NCBI GenBank assembly: GCA_963853835.1
Contig: OY970820.1
Coordinates: 48,976,407 to 49,040,406 of the forward strand
From: Calendula officinalis
Lineage: Eukaryota; Streptophyta; Magnoliopsida; Asterales; Asteraceae
Reading direction: 5' to 3'
DNA: 64,000 bases
Part shown: one piece after another, positions 24,161 through 35,824 of the stretch
How positions within the stretch are numbered: the stretch's first letter is position 1
Layout of the letters: each line of letters starts with the position of its first letter
Notes under the pieces: model-generated
Told to the model about the DNA's origin: nothing
Seen by the model: the letters and a program-made list of their open reading frames with translations, nothing else
Databases searched by the model: none
Program-made: the position numbers and the translations under genes

Positions 24161-26420
24161 TGTAGCGACCGAGTCAAGAAATCCCACCAATCAAAACGAA
24201 CAACTTTCTAATAACTATCTAATTACAATTAACCATTCTAAACAGATAACAACTATACAAAATACAACAAACGAGCCAAGATCTCACTACCAACAAAGAC
24301 TATGGATACAAACCATCTAACTACAAAAAAATTATCAATACAAAACTACCCAACTCCCACATACCTAAATATACGCCCGGAGTATAACTTCTAAGCCTCC
24401 GATCAACTTCAAGATCCTATATGCTTACTCTTATCTTTTCCTGTAAAAAGTTAGTCCACTAAACGGGTAAGCTACAACGAGCTTAGTGAGTTCATAAAGT
24501 ACAAAATAATACTAACATTATATACAAAACAAAGAAATAATAACATATAAAATGGTATAAAACTATTTAAGTAATTCATATTATAGCAAGTACACATCAA
24601 TGCATAACTGACCGAGAAGCTTTACAACTTAACATGAGATTTACCGAGAATCCGTCATAGCCGAGTATCAACACTTATCCGGGATCAACAAGAATCACTG
24701 AATGACTGACATTGAGAATTCAACTATATCGCAAGAATCAACAAGAGTTTGCAAGATAATGAACACAATTGAGAACCAATCACCAAATCAACACTCCACG
24801 AGAATCATCACTTAACCACCGGAACCGATAGACAATACCGCATCATGAACCAATGAGATCTCAATACCATCCAAACGAATCAAAGTGCGTCATTCCCCCT
24901 TAGGCCATTAGGGAATGAGGCCGATGAAGGTGATCAAGGCACCCCTAACCGAGTCCATGATCCAGCTTCACCACCACGGTCCATACCACTCCTCCGCCAG
25001 GTACTCCCGCGTCCACCGCTCAACATATTACACAAAGTAATACTCAAGCCGCCGTGGGTCCTCACGAAACGAAATTATCTCTCAAGGAATTCGTACGGGT
25101 AACTCATATTCGATATCAAACGAAACAATAACAACGATGACTCCACGAGACCGGAACAATAGGATTATCACAACCCGAATCAATAAAAATGCATCTCATA
25201 CTAGAGCAATCCAACCGAGACGTAACATAAGGAATTTATACGACATGAATCGATATCAAGTGAGACACTTCAAGGATATTCCATCAATCAAGACATCTAT
25301 CAAAAGATTATACACAATGCATACTACAAATAATCACTATATTCTTACAAGTCAATACACATAGCAAAAGTCTATTAATGAGTCAAACTTCATTTAATCA
25401 TATTACAGTCAAATCACTAGAATTACCAATTCAATGTTCTTAGGCATCGCATATGTGATAATAATAAACCAAATAACAATTAAACACGTAGCATTTAAAT
25501 ATATAACTACTAGTATACAGTTGTACATAGATGAACTCACCTGGGATCAAGCAATTTCCAACACAAGCCACGAAATCCTTTAACCACAATTCCAATGTCA
25601 CCGATCAATGTAATCACCACAATCTTCCAATTGATTACCTATCATAATTATACACATCTCATTCAATATCCTAATCCATAATCACAACTAGAATAAACCC
25701 TAATCACCAATTTCCCCCAAATTGATGATGAACCAAACCCTAGACCATCAATCTATCTAAAATTGTGCATAATCACATTATAACTACGAATCTCATAGCT
25801 AGATACTTGATATGTTAACATACAATCATCAATTTTAGTTACATAACTCAATCTCTAAACTAGAGTTCTTGATTTCCCCCAAATTCTTCCAATACACCAC
25901 TTGCATGAGCAAAAACTAAGCATCATACCTTTATAGCTTGAAATTATGATGAAAACTCCTTTGATTTGCACCCAGATTCGTCCTTGATTCATAAAAATCG
26001 CCTGAAGCATGCACCAAGTCGTTAGGAAGAAGGAAATGAGCTGAAAGGGGGGAAAATCCCGTTTTTATGCCTGACAGCACAAGATAGCGCCGCTATCTGC
26101 CCAAGATAGCGCCGCTATCTCGACCCCGCGATAAATAGGGCCGCTATTTCCAGGGATAGCGCCGCTATCTCTAAATTTTTCGCGTTTCCCCTTAGCTATT
26201 TCGAGTTGCTGTCCCCTTTTACACAAGATAGCGCCGCTATCTTCCGAAATGCTGCAATTTCACAATTTTTCTTCCTTTTTGACCTATGCCACTTATCCAA
26301 ATACCGAAAATACAGATTTTTGACCAACACTTTCAACCAACGTAACCTAACAACTTGTCATTTACCACCTATAATTAACTTAACAATTAAAATACTCAAA
26401 ATTAGAACACGTATGTTACA
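24161..26420. mobile_element. solo LTR inside a RepHel exon
   Basis: A 2260-bp block starting TGTAGCGACC and ending GTTACA, flanked by ACCAC at 24156-24160 and 26421-26425. It has no PBS, coding region or second LTR, so it is a solo LTR, probably Ty3/gypsy. Removal of one ACCAC copy plus the LTR makes the interrupted exon continuous in frame (EYLDH to GDPDFEC), which proves the insertion site. Orientation is uncertain. Confidence 0.9.
26082..26242. repeat. five dyad repeats AGATAGCGCCGCTATCT in the solo LTR
   Basis: Copies at 26082-26098, 26104-26120, 26133-26149, 26154-26170 and 26226-26242. Each is a 17-bp odd palindrome. The third is AAATAGGGCCGCTATTT, altered on both outer arms in a matching way. 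Confidence 0.9.
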
Positions 26421-29400
26421 ACCACGGAGATCCTGATTTCGAATGCGCGTCTTGTGGTGCTATGGTTCGGAAAGCTGAGAAGGAGCGAGGAGGATACGGT
26501 TCAAACCCTCACACATATTCAATATGTTGTATGAGGGGTAAGGTTAAGCTGCCTGTTGACATTATTGAACCACCAAAATTATTGAAAGATCTTATTACCA
26601 ATCAACATCCAAAGAGCGCTTCTTTTTTAAGCAATATACGGCGATATAACATGATGTTTGCTTTCACTTCTATGGGTGCTAAGCAAGACGAGTCTGTTAA
26701 TGTTGGTCGTGGCCCTTACTGCTTCAGGATAAATGGAGAAAATCCACATAGATTGGGAAATTTGATGCCCGAACCAGGAAACCATCCTAAATTTTGTCAA
26801 CTTTATATATATGACACGGAAAACGAGATTCGAAACCGGATTCAAGCTGTTAGGTAACCAATCTTAATTAATTAATTATGTCGTTTCAATTTGTAAACGA
26901 ACCATTTACATTTTCTAATTCTTAAATATTTATTTTTGTTACAGCAATCGTATATGCACGTCAACATCTAATAATGAAATAGTCTACCAGCTTACAACCC
27001 AGATACGAGACATGCTTGATTCAATCAATCCATTGGTAGAGAAGTTTCGGATGGCTGGTCAAGTATTAAGGTCTTCAAATGACAATAATATTAAGCTAAG
27101 ACTTATTGGCAGCAGGTCACGAGACGGTAGGAATTACAATCTACCAACTTCATCCGAAGTAGCAGCTTTGATCGTTGGTGATTTTGAAGATACAGCAAAT
27201 CCTAGGGATATCGTCCTCCACGGGCAAAACGGAAAACTCAAAAAAATAAGCGAGTTGCACGTACTGTACCTAACATTGCATTACCCTTTGTTTTTCCCCT
27301 ATGCAGAAGATGTGTACCGTACTGACGTCTACCACCAAGGCGTGACTGATTTTAACGAAAACAATAAAGGCACGCGAGTATCAATGAGGGAGTGGTTCGC
27401 TTACCGATTGCAAAACATGAGAAATCAGTTCTCCATGATACTCAGTGGTAGGAGATTGTTACAACAATTTTGTACTGACGCATACTCAATGGTTGAGGCG
27501 GAGAGGATGAGAAACATAATTACGCAGCAAAAAGATTTAAGAACTGAGACTTATGCGAAATTGGCCATCTTGGGGCAAAATCAAGATAATGGTAATGTAT
27601 TACGTGGTAAGAAGTACGTGCTATCGTCGTCATTCACTGGGAGTCCAAGGTATATGATGCAGAACTATTTAGACGCTATGACGATTTGTAAGTTTTACGG
27701 TTATCCTGACTTATTCATAACTTTCACGTGTAACCCTAATTGGCCTGAGATTGCCCGTGAAATGGCCAAGAAAGGTTTGAAATCTGAAGATCGTCCATAT
27801 ATTATATCTAGAGTGTTTAAAATTAAGCTACACTGCCTCCTGAAGGATTTCAAAGAAAATCATACTTTTGGTCACGTAAAAGGAGGTAAAAAGCGAACAC
27901 ATTTTTAACTGTTCTCATTTAATGTATGTTTCTTTTTATATATTTATTATCTTATTTTTTCTCTTTCTAAATCGCAGTGGTTTACACTATTGAGTTCCAA
28001 AAAAGGGGTCTTCCGCATTGCCACATATCATTGTGGCTTGAGGCACAAGACAAGATAGTCGCAGAATCAAAAATAGATGAATTCATATCAGCAGAGATAC
28101 CCGACAAAGAACAGGATCCTGAATTGTACCAAATTGTCACCGATCAGATGATGCATGGCCCGTGCGGTGCTGAAAATCCAAGATGCCCTTGCACTGTCAA
28201 TTTCAAATGTACAAAAAAAATTTCGAAACAGTTTAACGAATCAACTTTAATCGATGAAACTGGATATGCAATCTACCGGAGGAGAAATGATGGAAATACT
28301 GTAAAGAAAAGCGGAATAGATTTGCACAATGGTTATGTCGTGCCATACAATCCAGTTTGCTTAGAAAATAGCACTCTCATATAAACGTTGAATGGTGCAA
28401 CCAGATTGGTTCCATAAAATATTTGTTTAAGTATGTGAACAAAGGACCGGACAGGGTTACTATTGCTGTGGAGGGCGAAGAGATCGACGAAATAAAAGAT
28501 TATTATGATTGTAGGTATCTTTCAGCCTGTGAGGCAACCTGGCGTATATTTCAGTTTGATATTCATAAAAGGACACCTTCAGTCGAATGGTTGCCATTCC
28601 ATTTAGAGAATGAACAGCCAGTAATCTTTGATGCAAGGGAAAGTATTGATTACGCGTTAGATAAGTCATCTGTAAACGAAACCAAGTTTATAGCATGGAT
28701 GGAACTAAACGAGAGAGATCTAGACGCCCGTAAACTCCTGTATGTTGAGATCCCCCAGTATTATGTTTGGAATCAGCAACAACGTATTTGGCAGAAGAGA
28801 AAAAGAGGAAATGCACTTGGGCGTATACATCATGTCCCGCCCTCATGGGGTGAACTTTATTATTTACGTGTATTATTGAACAAGGTAACAGTCAAGTTCT
28901 TGGGTTGTTGGAAGCAAGTTCTTGGAATACATTGATGGGTTGTTGGAAGCAATTTCTTGGGGCATGGGTGATTATCTGCGTTCTTTTTTTGTCATGCTTC
29001 TCATGACTGATAGTATGTCTCGCCCCGAGTTTGTCTGGGAAAAAACTTGGCATGTTTTGGCAAAAGATGTGTTATACGTTGAACGAAGGAAGCGTAACGA
29101 TCCAGGTAATATGTTTAAACAATTCATTCCATTTAATCGCTAATTTTTGTATCATATGCAGACATTACCCTTCGACACCATCAAAAGCTGTGTTTGGTGG
29201 AAAAGTTGTTTTGTTTGGTGGTGATTTTCGGCAAATTCTCCCTGTTATTCCAAACGGCTGTAGGCAAGACGTGGTTCATGCGACGATCAATGCTTCATAT
29301 CTTTGGGACCACTGCACTGTCTTGAATTTAACAGTAAACATGAGGCTGGGTTCTCGATCATCTGAGGTTGAAAGAAAAGAAATAAAGGAATTCGCATATT

Positions 29401-30385
29401 GGATACTCGATATTGGAAACGGCACTATAGGTGTGTATTTAATTTTTTTTGTAATTTTTTCTTAACCATTCCACTATATTTTTAATGATATCAACTTTTT
29501 TTATATTTACATAAAAACAGGTGGTGAAAATGATGGTGAGTCGTCAATAGAGTTCCCAGACAACATGCTGATTCCAGCGTTTGATGATAACGTTGGAGCC
29601 ATTATTCGAGAAACATACCCTAATATGCTTGATAATCTATGGCAACGCAGCTTTTTTCAAGATAGAGCCATTCTTGCGCCCACGCACGAAATGGTTGACC
29701 TCATAAACGAACGGATGCTTTCTTTAATTCCCGGAGAAGAAAAGACATACGAGTCATCCGACTCGGTTTCTGCTGCAGATGAAGATGATACTATGTTTAA
29801 CCTTGATATTTACACCACTGACTTCTTGAACAGTATTAAAATGTCAGGCGTCCCGCAACATATCTTGAAGTTAAATATCGGCGTTCCGGTAATGTGTATG
29901 CGGAATATTGATCAGAAAGCTGGATTGTGCAACGGAACTAGACTTCAGATAATACGAATGAGGGACAATATAATCGAGGGTAAAATCATATCTGGCGGCA
30001 AGGTCGGTACAATTTGCGCTATCCCTCGAATGGTTATTAGTCCTTCTGACAACAAGATGCCGTTCAAATTGAATCGGAGGCAATTTCCTGTTCAGGTAAG
30101 CTTTGCTATGACCATTAACAAAAGTCAGGGTCAGACGTTGTCTCAAGTTGGGTTGTTTCTGCAAAAACCCGTATTCTCACATGGCCAGATTTATGTAGCT
30201 GTATCACGAGTTAAGAACACGAAAAGATTGAAGGTCATTTGTTGTAACAGAGATGGCAATTACACTGATTCAACAGCAAATGTCGTTTACAAAGAAGTCT
30301 TATTTCATCTATAATTTTATGTAACATTTTTTCATGTATCGAATTTTGTACAAAATCATCCTTACAGCTATCGATTCTTATGTCA

Positions 30386-31659
30386 TTTTTAATATTATTA
30401 ATCTTTGTTGGTATTTTCTATAATATAAATTTCGAAGCATGCTCGCCCAGTCGGGCGGGCTATGAAGCTAGTATGCAAATATATGAATAAAAAAAACGGT
30501 GTGCATAAGCCACGTACATGTATTAAACTAGTTGGTTATTAATGTAATACTAGAGAAACGTTCAAGTAGGTCCATTATTTTTATAAAATCTCGAGGAACA
30601 AATCTCAACAATTGATCAATAAGATCTAATGGTCAAGATTAATCACATATTTTATACATAAAGGGGTATTTTGGTCATTTGGCACTTAAAAAAAAATTTG
30701 ATTTATTTTTATTTTAAATTTTTTTATTTATATTATTTTTTTATTTTTTTAATTGAGGGGTATTTTGGTCATTTTGAAAGAAAAAAAAAATATTTTTTAT
30801 TTTAGAATTTTTATTTTTTTTAAAAAAAATTATTTTTTAATTAATATTTTTTTAAAATTTATTAATGTTTTCACTAATAACACATAATATGATTGTATAG
30901 TAAATCACATGTGATTGCATAGTAAATAACATGTGATTGCATTTGGAATCACATGTGAATGAACTAAACATTAAATATACATTCACATGTTATTACACTA
31001 AAATCACATGTGATTTTTAATATTATTAATCTTTGTTGGTATTTTCTATAATATAAATTTCGAAGCATGCTCGCCCAGTCGGGCGGGCTATGAAGCTAGT
31101 ATACAAATATATGAATAAAAAAACGGTGTGCATAAGCCACGTACATGTATTAAACTAGTTGGTTATTAATGTAATACTAGAGAAACGTTCAAGTAGGTCC
31201 ATTATTTTTATAAAATCTCGAGGAACAAATCTCAACAATTGATCAATAAGATCTAATGGTCAAGATTAATCACATATTTTATACATAAAGGGGTATTTTG
31301 GTCATTTGGCACTTAAAAAAAATTTTGATTTATTTTTATTTTAAATTTTTTTACTTATATTATTTTTTATTTTTTAATTGAGGGGTATTTTGGTCATTTT
31401 GAAAAAAAAATTTATTTTTTATTTTAGAATTTTTATTTTTTTTTAAAAAAAATTATTTTTTAATTAATATTTTTTTAAAATTTATTAATGTTTTCACTAA
31501 TAACACATAATATGATTGTATAGTAAATCACATGTGATTGCATAGTGAATCACATGTGATTGCATTTGGAATCACATGTGATTGCATTTGGAATCACATG
31601 GAATGAACTAAACATTAAATATACATTCACATGTTATTACACTAAAATCACATGTGATT
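30386..31659. repeat. tandem duplication of about 630 bp across the Helitron end
   Basis: Unit 1 is 30386-31013 and unit 2 is 31014-31659. Each starts TTTTTAATATTATTAATC, contains the Helitron hairpin and CTAG, the flank, the 10-bp TGTAATACTA, and the left half of the Mutator-like MITE, and ends in ATCACATGTGATT. They differ by a few substitutions, small indels and one extra ATCACATGTGAT unit in copy 2. Confidence 0.9.
30441..30471 (+). other. Helitron 3' terminus after RepHel
   Basis: GCTCGCCC (30441-30448) pairs with GGGCGGGC (30453-30460) around the loop AGTC. Seven bases later comes CTAG (30468-30471), followed by T. Repeated in the tandem copy near 31070-31099. Confidence 0.8.
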
Positions 31660-31996
31660 AAGTCATACACGTAATTAATTATCAAATAAATATTATTTTT
31701 TAATGAAAAAAATTAATAAAAAAATTAAAATAAAATAAATTGAAATTTTTTTAAGTGCCAAATAACCAAAATACTCCTTCATAATAAAAAAAAATAAAAA
31801 AAATACAAATTCTAAAAATACAAATTCTAAAATAAAAAATAAAAAAAATATTTTTATTTATAAAAAAATGACCAAAATACCCCTCAATATATAAAATATG
31901 TGATTAATTTTGACCATTTAGATCTTATTGATCAATGGTTGAGATTTTTGTTACTCGGAACTTCGTAAAAACAATGTACCTCCTTGAACGCAACTC
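30553..31996. mobile_element. Mutator-like foldback MITE with internal duplication
   Basis: Long inverted arms start GAGAAACGTTCAAG (left) and GAGTTGCGTTCAAG (complement of right) and extend over about 130 bp, including GATCAATAAGATCTAATGGT-like sequence. TGTAATACTA flanks both ends (30543-30552 and 31997-32006), a 9-11-bp target duplication typical of Mutator-like elements. A second left arm at 31180 results from the tandem duplication. The centre holds a cluster of ATCACATGTGAT dyads (30890-31015 and 31525-31660). No transposase. Confidence 0.8.
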
Positions 31997-32100
31997 TGTA
32001 ATACTAAATGAAAGAATTGATGTCAATGTGAAAATTATATTTCTTTTTTTAAATGCAAATTATAATCTACTCCTAAATATTATATATGTCTAGTTATATA

Positions 32101-32902
32101 TAGGGGTGAGCATAACAGGGTACCCGCCGGTTCCGACCGGAACCGGAACCGGAATTGGAACCGCAGGTTCCTGGAATATAGGAACCGGATTTGGAACATG
32201 AAAGACAGGTTCCTAAATTTTCGGAACCGGAACCATATCCACCGGTTCCAGGACAGGTTCCGGTTACCCTGTCTCTAAATTCATAAACATTTAACTATTA
32301 CTAACTAAATAAACAAGACAATAAATTACACAAACTAACGATTACAAATATCATTTAGCGAGTTTAAATATGGTTTAAGGATTACTAACTAAATATTACA
32401 AATATCACATACGAGAGAGGCGGAGGTTGGAGAATGGCGGCGGTTGTGCAGCTATGGTCGAGAGAGGCGGAGAGGTAAGTACGAGAGCAGAAGTGGCGAC
32501 TGGCGAGATAAAATGAAACCCTAAGTGGCTAATTCTAATTTCTAACTCATGTAATCGGTAAATAGGGATAATTTTAGAGCCCCAATTTCTGGCCCAATAA
32601 GTGATAAAACAGCCCATATAATTTGGACTGTTAAAAATACAGCTATAGTCTGATATATTTGGGTAAAATCATTTATTTTAATGTATTTTATATTATATAT
32701 TATATATTTAATAAATATATACAGGGTATCCGCCGGTTCCAGGTTCTTTAATTTTGAGAACCGGAACCGGAACCTCTTAGGCCGGTTCCCTGATTTTAGG
32801 AACCAGAACCGGAACCTCCTAGCAGGTTCCGGATCCGGAACCTCCGGTTCCCAAGCGGTTCCGGTTCCGATTCCGGTTACCCTCTTTTTCTGCTCACCCC
32901 TA
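32101..32902. mobile_element. hAT-like non-autonomous element rich in GGTTCCGG motifs
   Basis: Terminal inverted repeats TAGGGGTGAGCA at both ends and an 8-bp target duplication GTTATATA (32093-32100 and 32903-32910), as expected for hAT. Clusters of GGTTCCGG/CCGGAACC lie subterminally at 32120-32270 and 32715-32885. There is no transposase; the middle (32300-32700) is AT-rich. Confidence 0.85.
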
Positions 32903-32910
32903 GTTATATA

Positions 32911-34592
32911 CTATAAGACTTGAATCCTTATCTATTAAGATTAGGGGAAACATCTTAACGCTAGGCCCAATGACCATTTGGCATGTTAAAATTATAAGTA
33001 TTATATTGCCAAAAATGTATTTAAACAGATGTTTAACATAACTCGTGTAGTGATCGAACAAAAAGATTAAAAAATGTGAAGAGCGGGGTGTGCGTGTGAA
33101 AGCATAGGCCGACGCTTTGAAAAAGGGGGTAATTCAGTGATGTAGACGCGGTGATAGAAATGAAATGAGAAAGCAAAGTTGGTTGGTTGACTTTTGATGA
33201 CTGTTGGTTTGTACAATTGTCCCCTTCACTTCCAACACCTCACAACTCCAACAAACTCATTTTCACTCGTTTTGGTATCTCACAACATCTATTCACCTTT
33301 GCCTTTTTTTACACGCTATATCAATTATAGGAATATGCTATCTTAAATGGGAAGTAATTTTCACACAATAATTATTTCACACGTTACATTGTACAAAATA
33401 TAAAATATATTGTATAAGTACTGTAAAATAGTAGTTGTGGTGTGTAAAATAGTTTATGTGGTGTCAAAATCATCTCCCATCTTAAATGCCTCAAATTATT
33501 TGAACTTGTTTAAAAATATCAGCTTAAGAAATTAAATGAGTTAATTAAGATAGCTATATTGTATTTGATTTAGTGTTTTTTAAGAGAGGGAACTATGTTC
33601 AACATACCCAGAGAAAGTCAACGTTTTGGCTTTGATCTAGGTGATCTAAACGGCATTCTTGTGACTCTTCCTGAACGTTTCCCGCCCAGTGAAAATGCAA
33701 CACGCCACTACCATCGGCATACCACATTGCTAATGGCTAACAAAGATTGAACACCAAAATGGAACTTGAGTAATTGAAATTGGAGTCAAGTTGAAACATA
33801 TGACCTTTGATTAAAAAAAGTATGACCACACTAATTTTAATTAATGTTGTTCCAAATGGGTCAAAATACTAATTTGTTCATCTTGTTTGAATCACTTTTC
33901 TTGTTGAATTGGTATTAATGTATTATGATGTTTCCTTGTTTAGTTTCTTTTTTTCTTTTCATGAGCTGATAATTAGTTTTTATGACTATAAAATTGTTTC
34001 TGATCTATGATGGACTTGGTTTGTAATTAATTTTGTTATAAAGTTAAATTCCAATCTATATTCTATATTCTATATTCTATGGTGTATTACGTGTGTGCCT
34101 ATCTAGTCTCCACTAATTAGTAACTACAATTTATTAACAATGTTCTTTTAGTTTGATATCTATCCAGGGCCGGTCAAAATAATTTTTGGGCCGGCTGAAT
34201 CTAAGAAATAAGCCTTCTTAAAGTAATTTTTTTCTATCCATGTAAATATTTACTATCTAGTACTCATAGTCATTCCCTACAACAAACCAAACGCGTTTAC
34301 TAAAAGCATTTGATCTACATCTTTACATGACCAATGCAAAAATGTTGTGATGCCATTCCCATTGGTGATCGTGACATTGATAGCAAGTTCATGCAAGGAC
34401 ACAAGTCTTTGTTTTTGCTAAATTATCAATTTCTCATAAGCGCATGTATTGTATAATATGAACATACACTTGACATGTGAATTAACATACATTAATTATA
34501 TTTAACATGTTTTTTTTATCATAAGACTATGACTTCTATTGGTAAGCGTTAGAAGAAATAAGAAGAAACAAAAAACTGTATTGCTTTCTACT
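32911..34592. other. intergenic region downstream of the GT-3 gene
   Basis: No coding region supported. An hAT-like end CAGGGCCGG occurs at about 34166 without a partner. This is probably host intergenic DNA; some 3' regulatory sequence of GT-3 may lie at its right end. Confidence 0.4.
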
Positions 34593-34672
34593 AAATCTAT
34601 GAATCTTGAGATCTAAGTTTGTTTAAAAGTTCAAATCTATGAATCTTGAGATCTAAGTTTGTTTAAAAGTTC
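34593..34672. repeat. 40-bp perfect tandem duplication at the GT-3 stop codon
   Basis: 34593-34632 and 34633-34672 are identical. The second copy contains the last codons and the TAG stop (34637-34639) of the GT-3 gene; the first copy is 3' UTR. Confidence 0.95.
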
Positions 34673-35747
34673 AGTAATGACAGCATCCCGTTTCTCCGCC
34701 CGAGCTTCCTCTCTCATCCTTCTTTGCTCTTCTCTTTGTCGCCATTGCTCATCGAGCATTATTCGCTCCTTCTCCAATGCTTCCATTCTTTGCCTCCATT
34801 CAATCTCCTTTGTCCTCCTCTCCTCTTCTTTTGCTTCATAAATCTTCATCAATTGCATTTCCGTTTGCATTTGTTGTTTCATAAACTCATCTAATATCTC
34901 CTTCAAATTAATAATCACACTACTATATGAATTATCGATATTGGTTCGTGTGCTACGTTCTATAGCCTTCTTTTTCTTCTTACTACTACCACTTGCCTTC
35001 TCCGCATCGCTATCATCATTATCCTCGTCCTCTTCCTCGGAAGAAAACTTCATCCCTCGTTTTTTGGATCCACTTGATATGCCTTCGGCTTCCATCCACA
35101 ATAGCCTTTGCATTCGATTTGCAAAAATCGCTTGCAATTCATTGTAGAACGGAAATTGTTGCCTTGTGCCTTCTTGTTCCATCGTCTCGTATCCCTACTT
35201 GTATTCCAAAAATCCCACATTAAATTTTCTTCAACTTTGGTACTAATCGTAAAATTCATATATGTGTTTAAGAAAACACAAGACATTGTTCAAAATACTA
35301 TATTTTATATTTATGTTGGTGTCGTTTTCATCTCTTAACTCACAAAACTATGGATATGTTTTGTGAAAATTCGTACCATAACTTGTACAAAGGTTAGTTC
35401 ATTAAATATTTGTTTTCTCCATTTATATAAATATTAAAAGAAATTAGAAAACTATACAGAAATTAACAACACAAGTATTAACTAACCTTGTAACGAGTAA
35501 CAAGATTCTTCCACTTGCTTTTGCATTGTTCGGCAGTGCGATTGTAACCCCTCTCCTTCATCTTTGAAGAGACAACTTCCCAAAGAAGCTTGTTGCGTTT
35601 GGTATCTATAAATGTCGAATCAAGTTCCGCCCTTATCATCAACAAATCCATTGTTTCTTGTACACTCCATTGTGGAAACCTATGATCACTAGCTATATGC
35701 TGGCTAGGATCCATAATATATGCATGGATGATCGATGGATCAAGCAA
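34637..35747 (-). CDS. GT-3: trihelix transcription factor, GT-3 class
   Basis: Nuclear DNA-binding protein of the plant trihelix family, binding GT elements in promoters. Exon 1 is 35747-35487 (87 codons) and exon 2 is 35194-34637 (185 codons plus stop), with a GT-AG intron of 292 bp in phase 0. The product of 272 residues is close to the usual GT-3 length. Exon 1 encodes the trihelix (FPQWSVQETMDLLMIRAE, NKLLWEVVSSKMKERGY, CKSKWKNLVTRYK) with its three spaced tryptophans. Exon 2 starts with the conserved RQQFPFYNELQAIF, then an acidic stretch, a KKKKK patch, and a C-terminal coiled coil of EERR/EWRQRMEALEKE type ending in EEARAEKRDAVITELLNKL. Met-12 (35714) is an alternative start. It is open and spliceable, the only clear host gene here. 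Its upstream DNA is displaced by a retrotransposon at 35824. Confidence 0.92.
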
Positions 35748-35824
35748 ATTAACAGATCGATCGATGGGTTAATTATGATTGAGTCTTGAACTGGTTTGAA
35801 GGAAAGAAAGATAGATTGAATGAG

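Larger units (their letters stand above)
22733..30314 (+). pseudogene. Helitron RepHel (HUH replicase plus PIF1-like helicase), broken
   Basis: Multi-exon transposase gene. Small N-terminal exons: 22733-22875, about 22984-23066, 23171-23277, 23371-23427, 23496-23654, 23727-23801, 23907-24053 and 24147 to the solo LTR. They encode basic segments with AT-hook-like RKPGRPI and RRPGRPSK. After the LTR, 26426-26853 has CASCGAM and CCMRGKVKLP cysteines, and 26945-27885 the Helitron-like N domain (NYLDAMTICKFYGYPDLFIT). The Rep HUH motif GLPHCHISLWL follows at about 28003, then the two-tyrosine motif IKYLFKYVNKG at about 28412-28444. The helicase C-terminal part (29521-30314) has MTINKSQGQTL and YVAVSRVKNTKRL. 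Lesions: frame slips near 28340-28385, a deletion near 28885-28935, and loss of the Walker A and B region between about 29105 and 29161. The protein cannot be active. Confidence 0.85.
5100..30471 (+). mobile_element. large Helitron carrying RPA1-like and RepHel genes (nested, decayed)
   Basis: Inferred composite. A Helitron 3' end lies 157 bp past the RepHel stop. An RPA1-like gene on the same strand lies upstream, a pairing known from autonomous plant Helitrons. Two facts tie the halves: homologous upstream/5' UTR blocks at 5103 and 10630, and an exact 26-bp match between an RPA intron (7540-7565) and a RepHel exon (27666-27691). Removing the copia element (11995-21984) and the solo LTR (24161-26420) leaves about 13 kb, a plausible autonomous size. 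The 5' TC terminus was not identified; the start given is just upstream of the first promoter block. Confidence 0.6.

Noticed and set aside
26082..26242. CRISPR-like array in the solo LTR
   Set aside because: Palindromic 17-mers without uniform spacers, in plant nuclear DNA inside an LTR.
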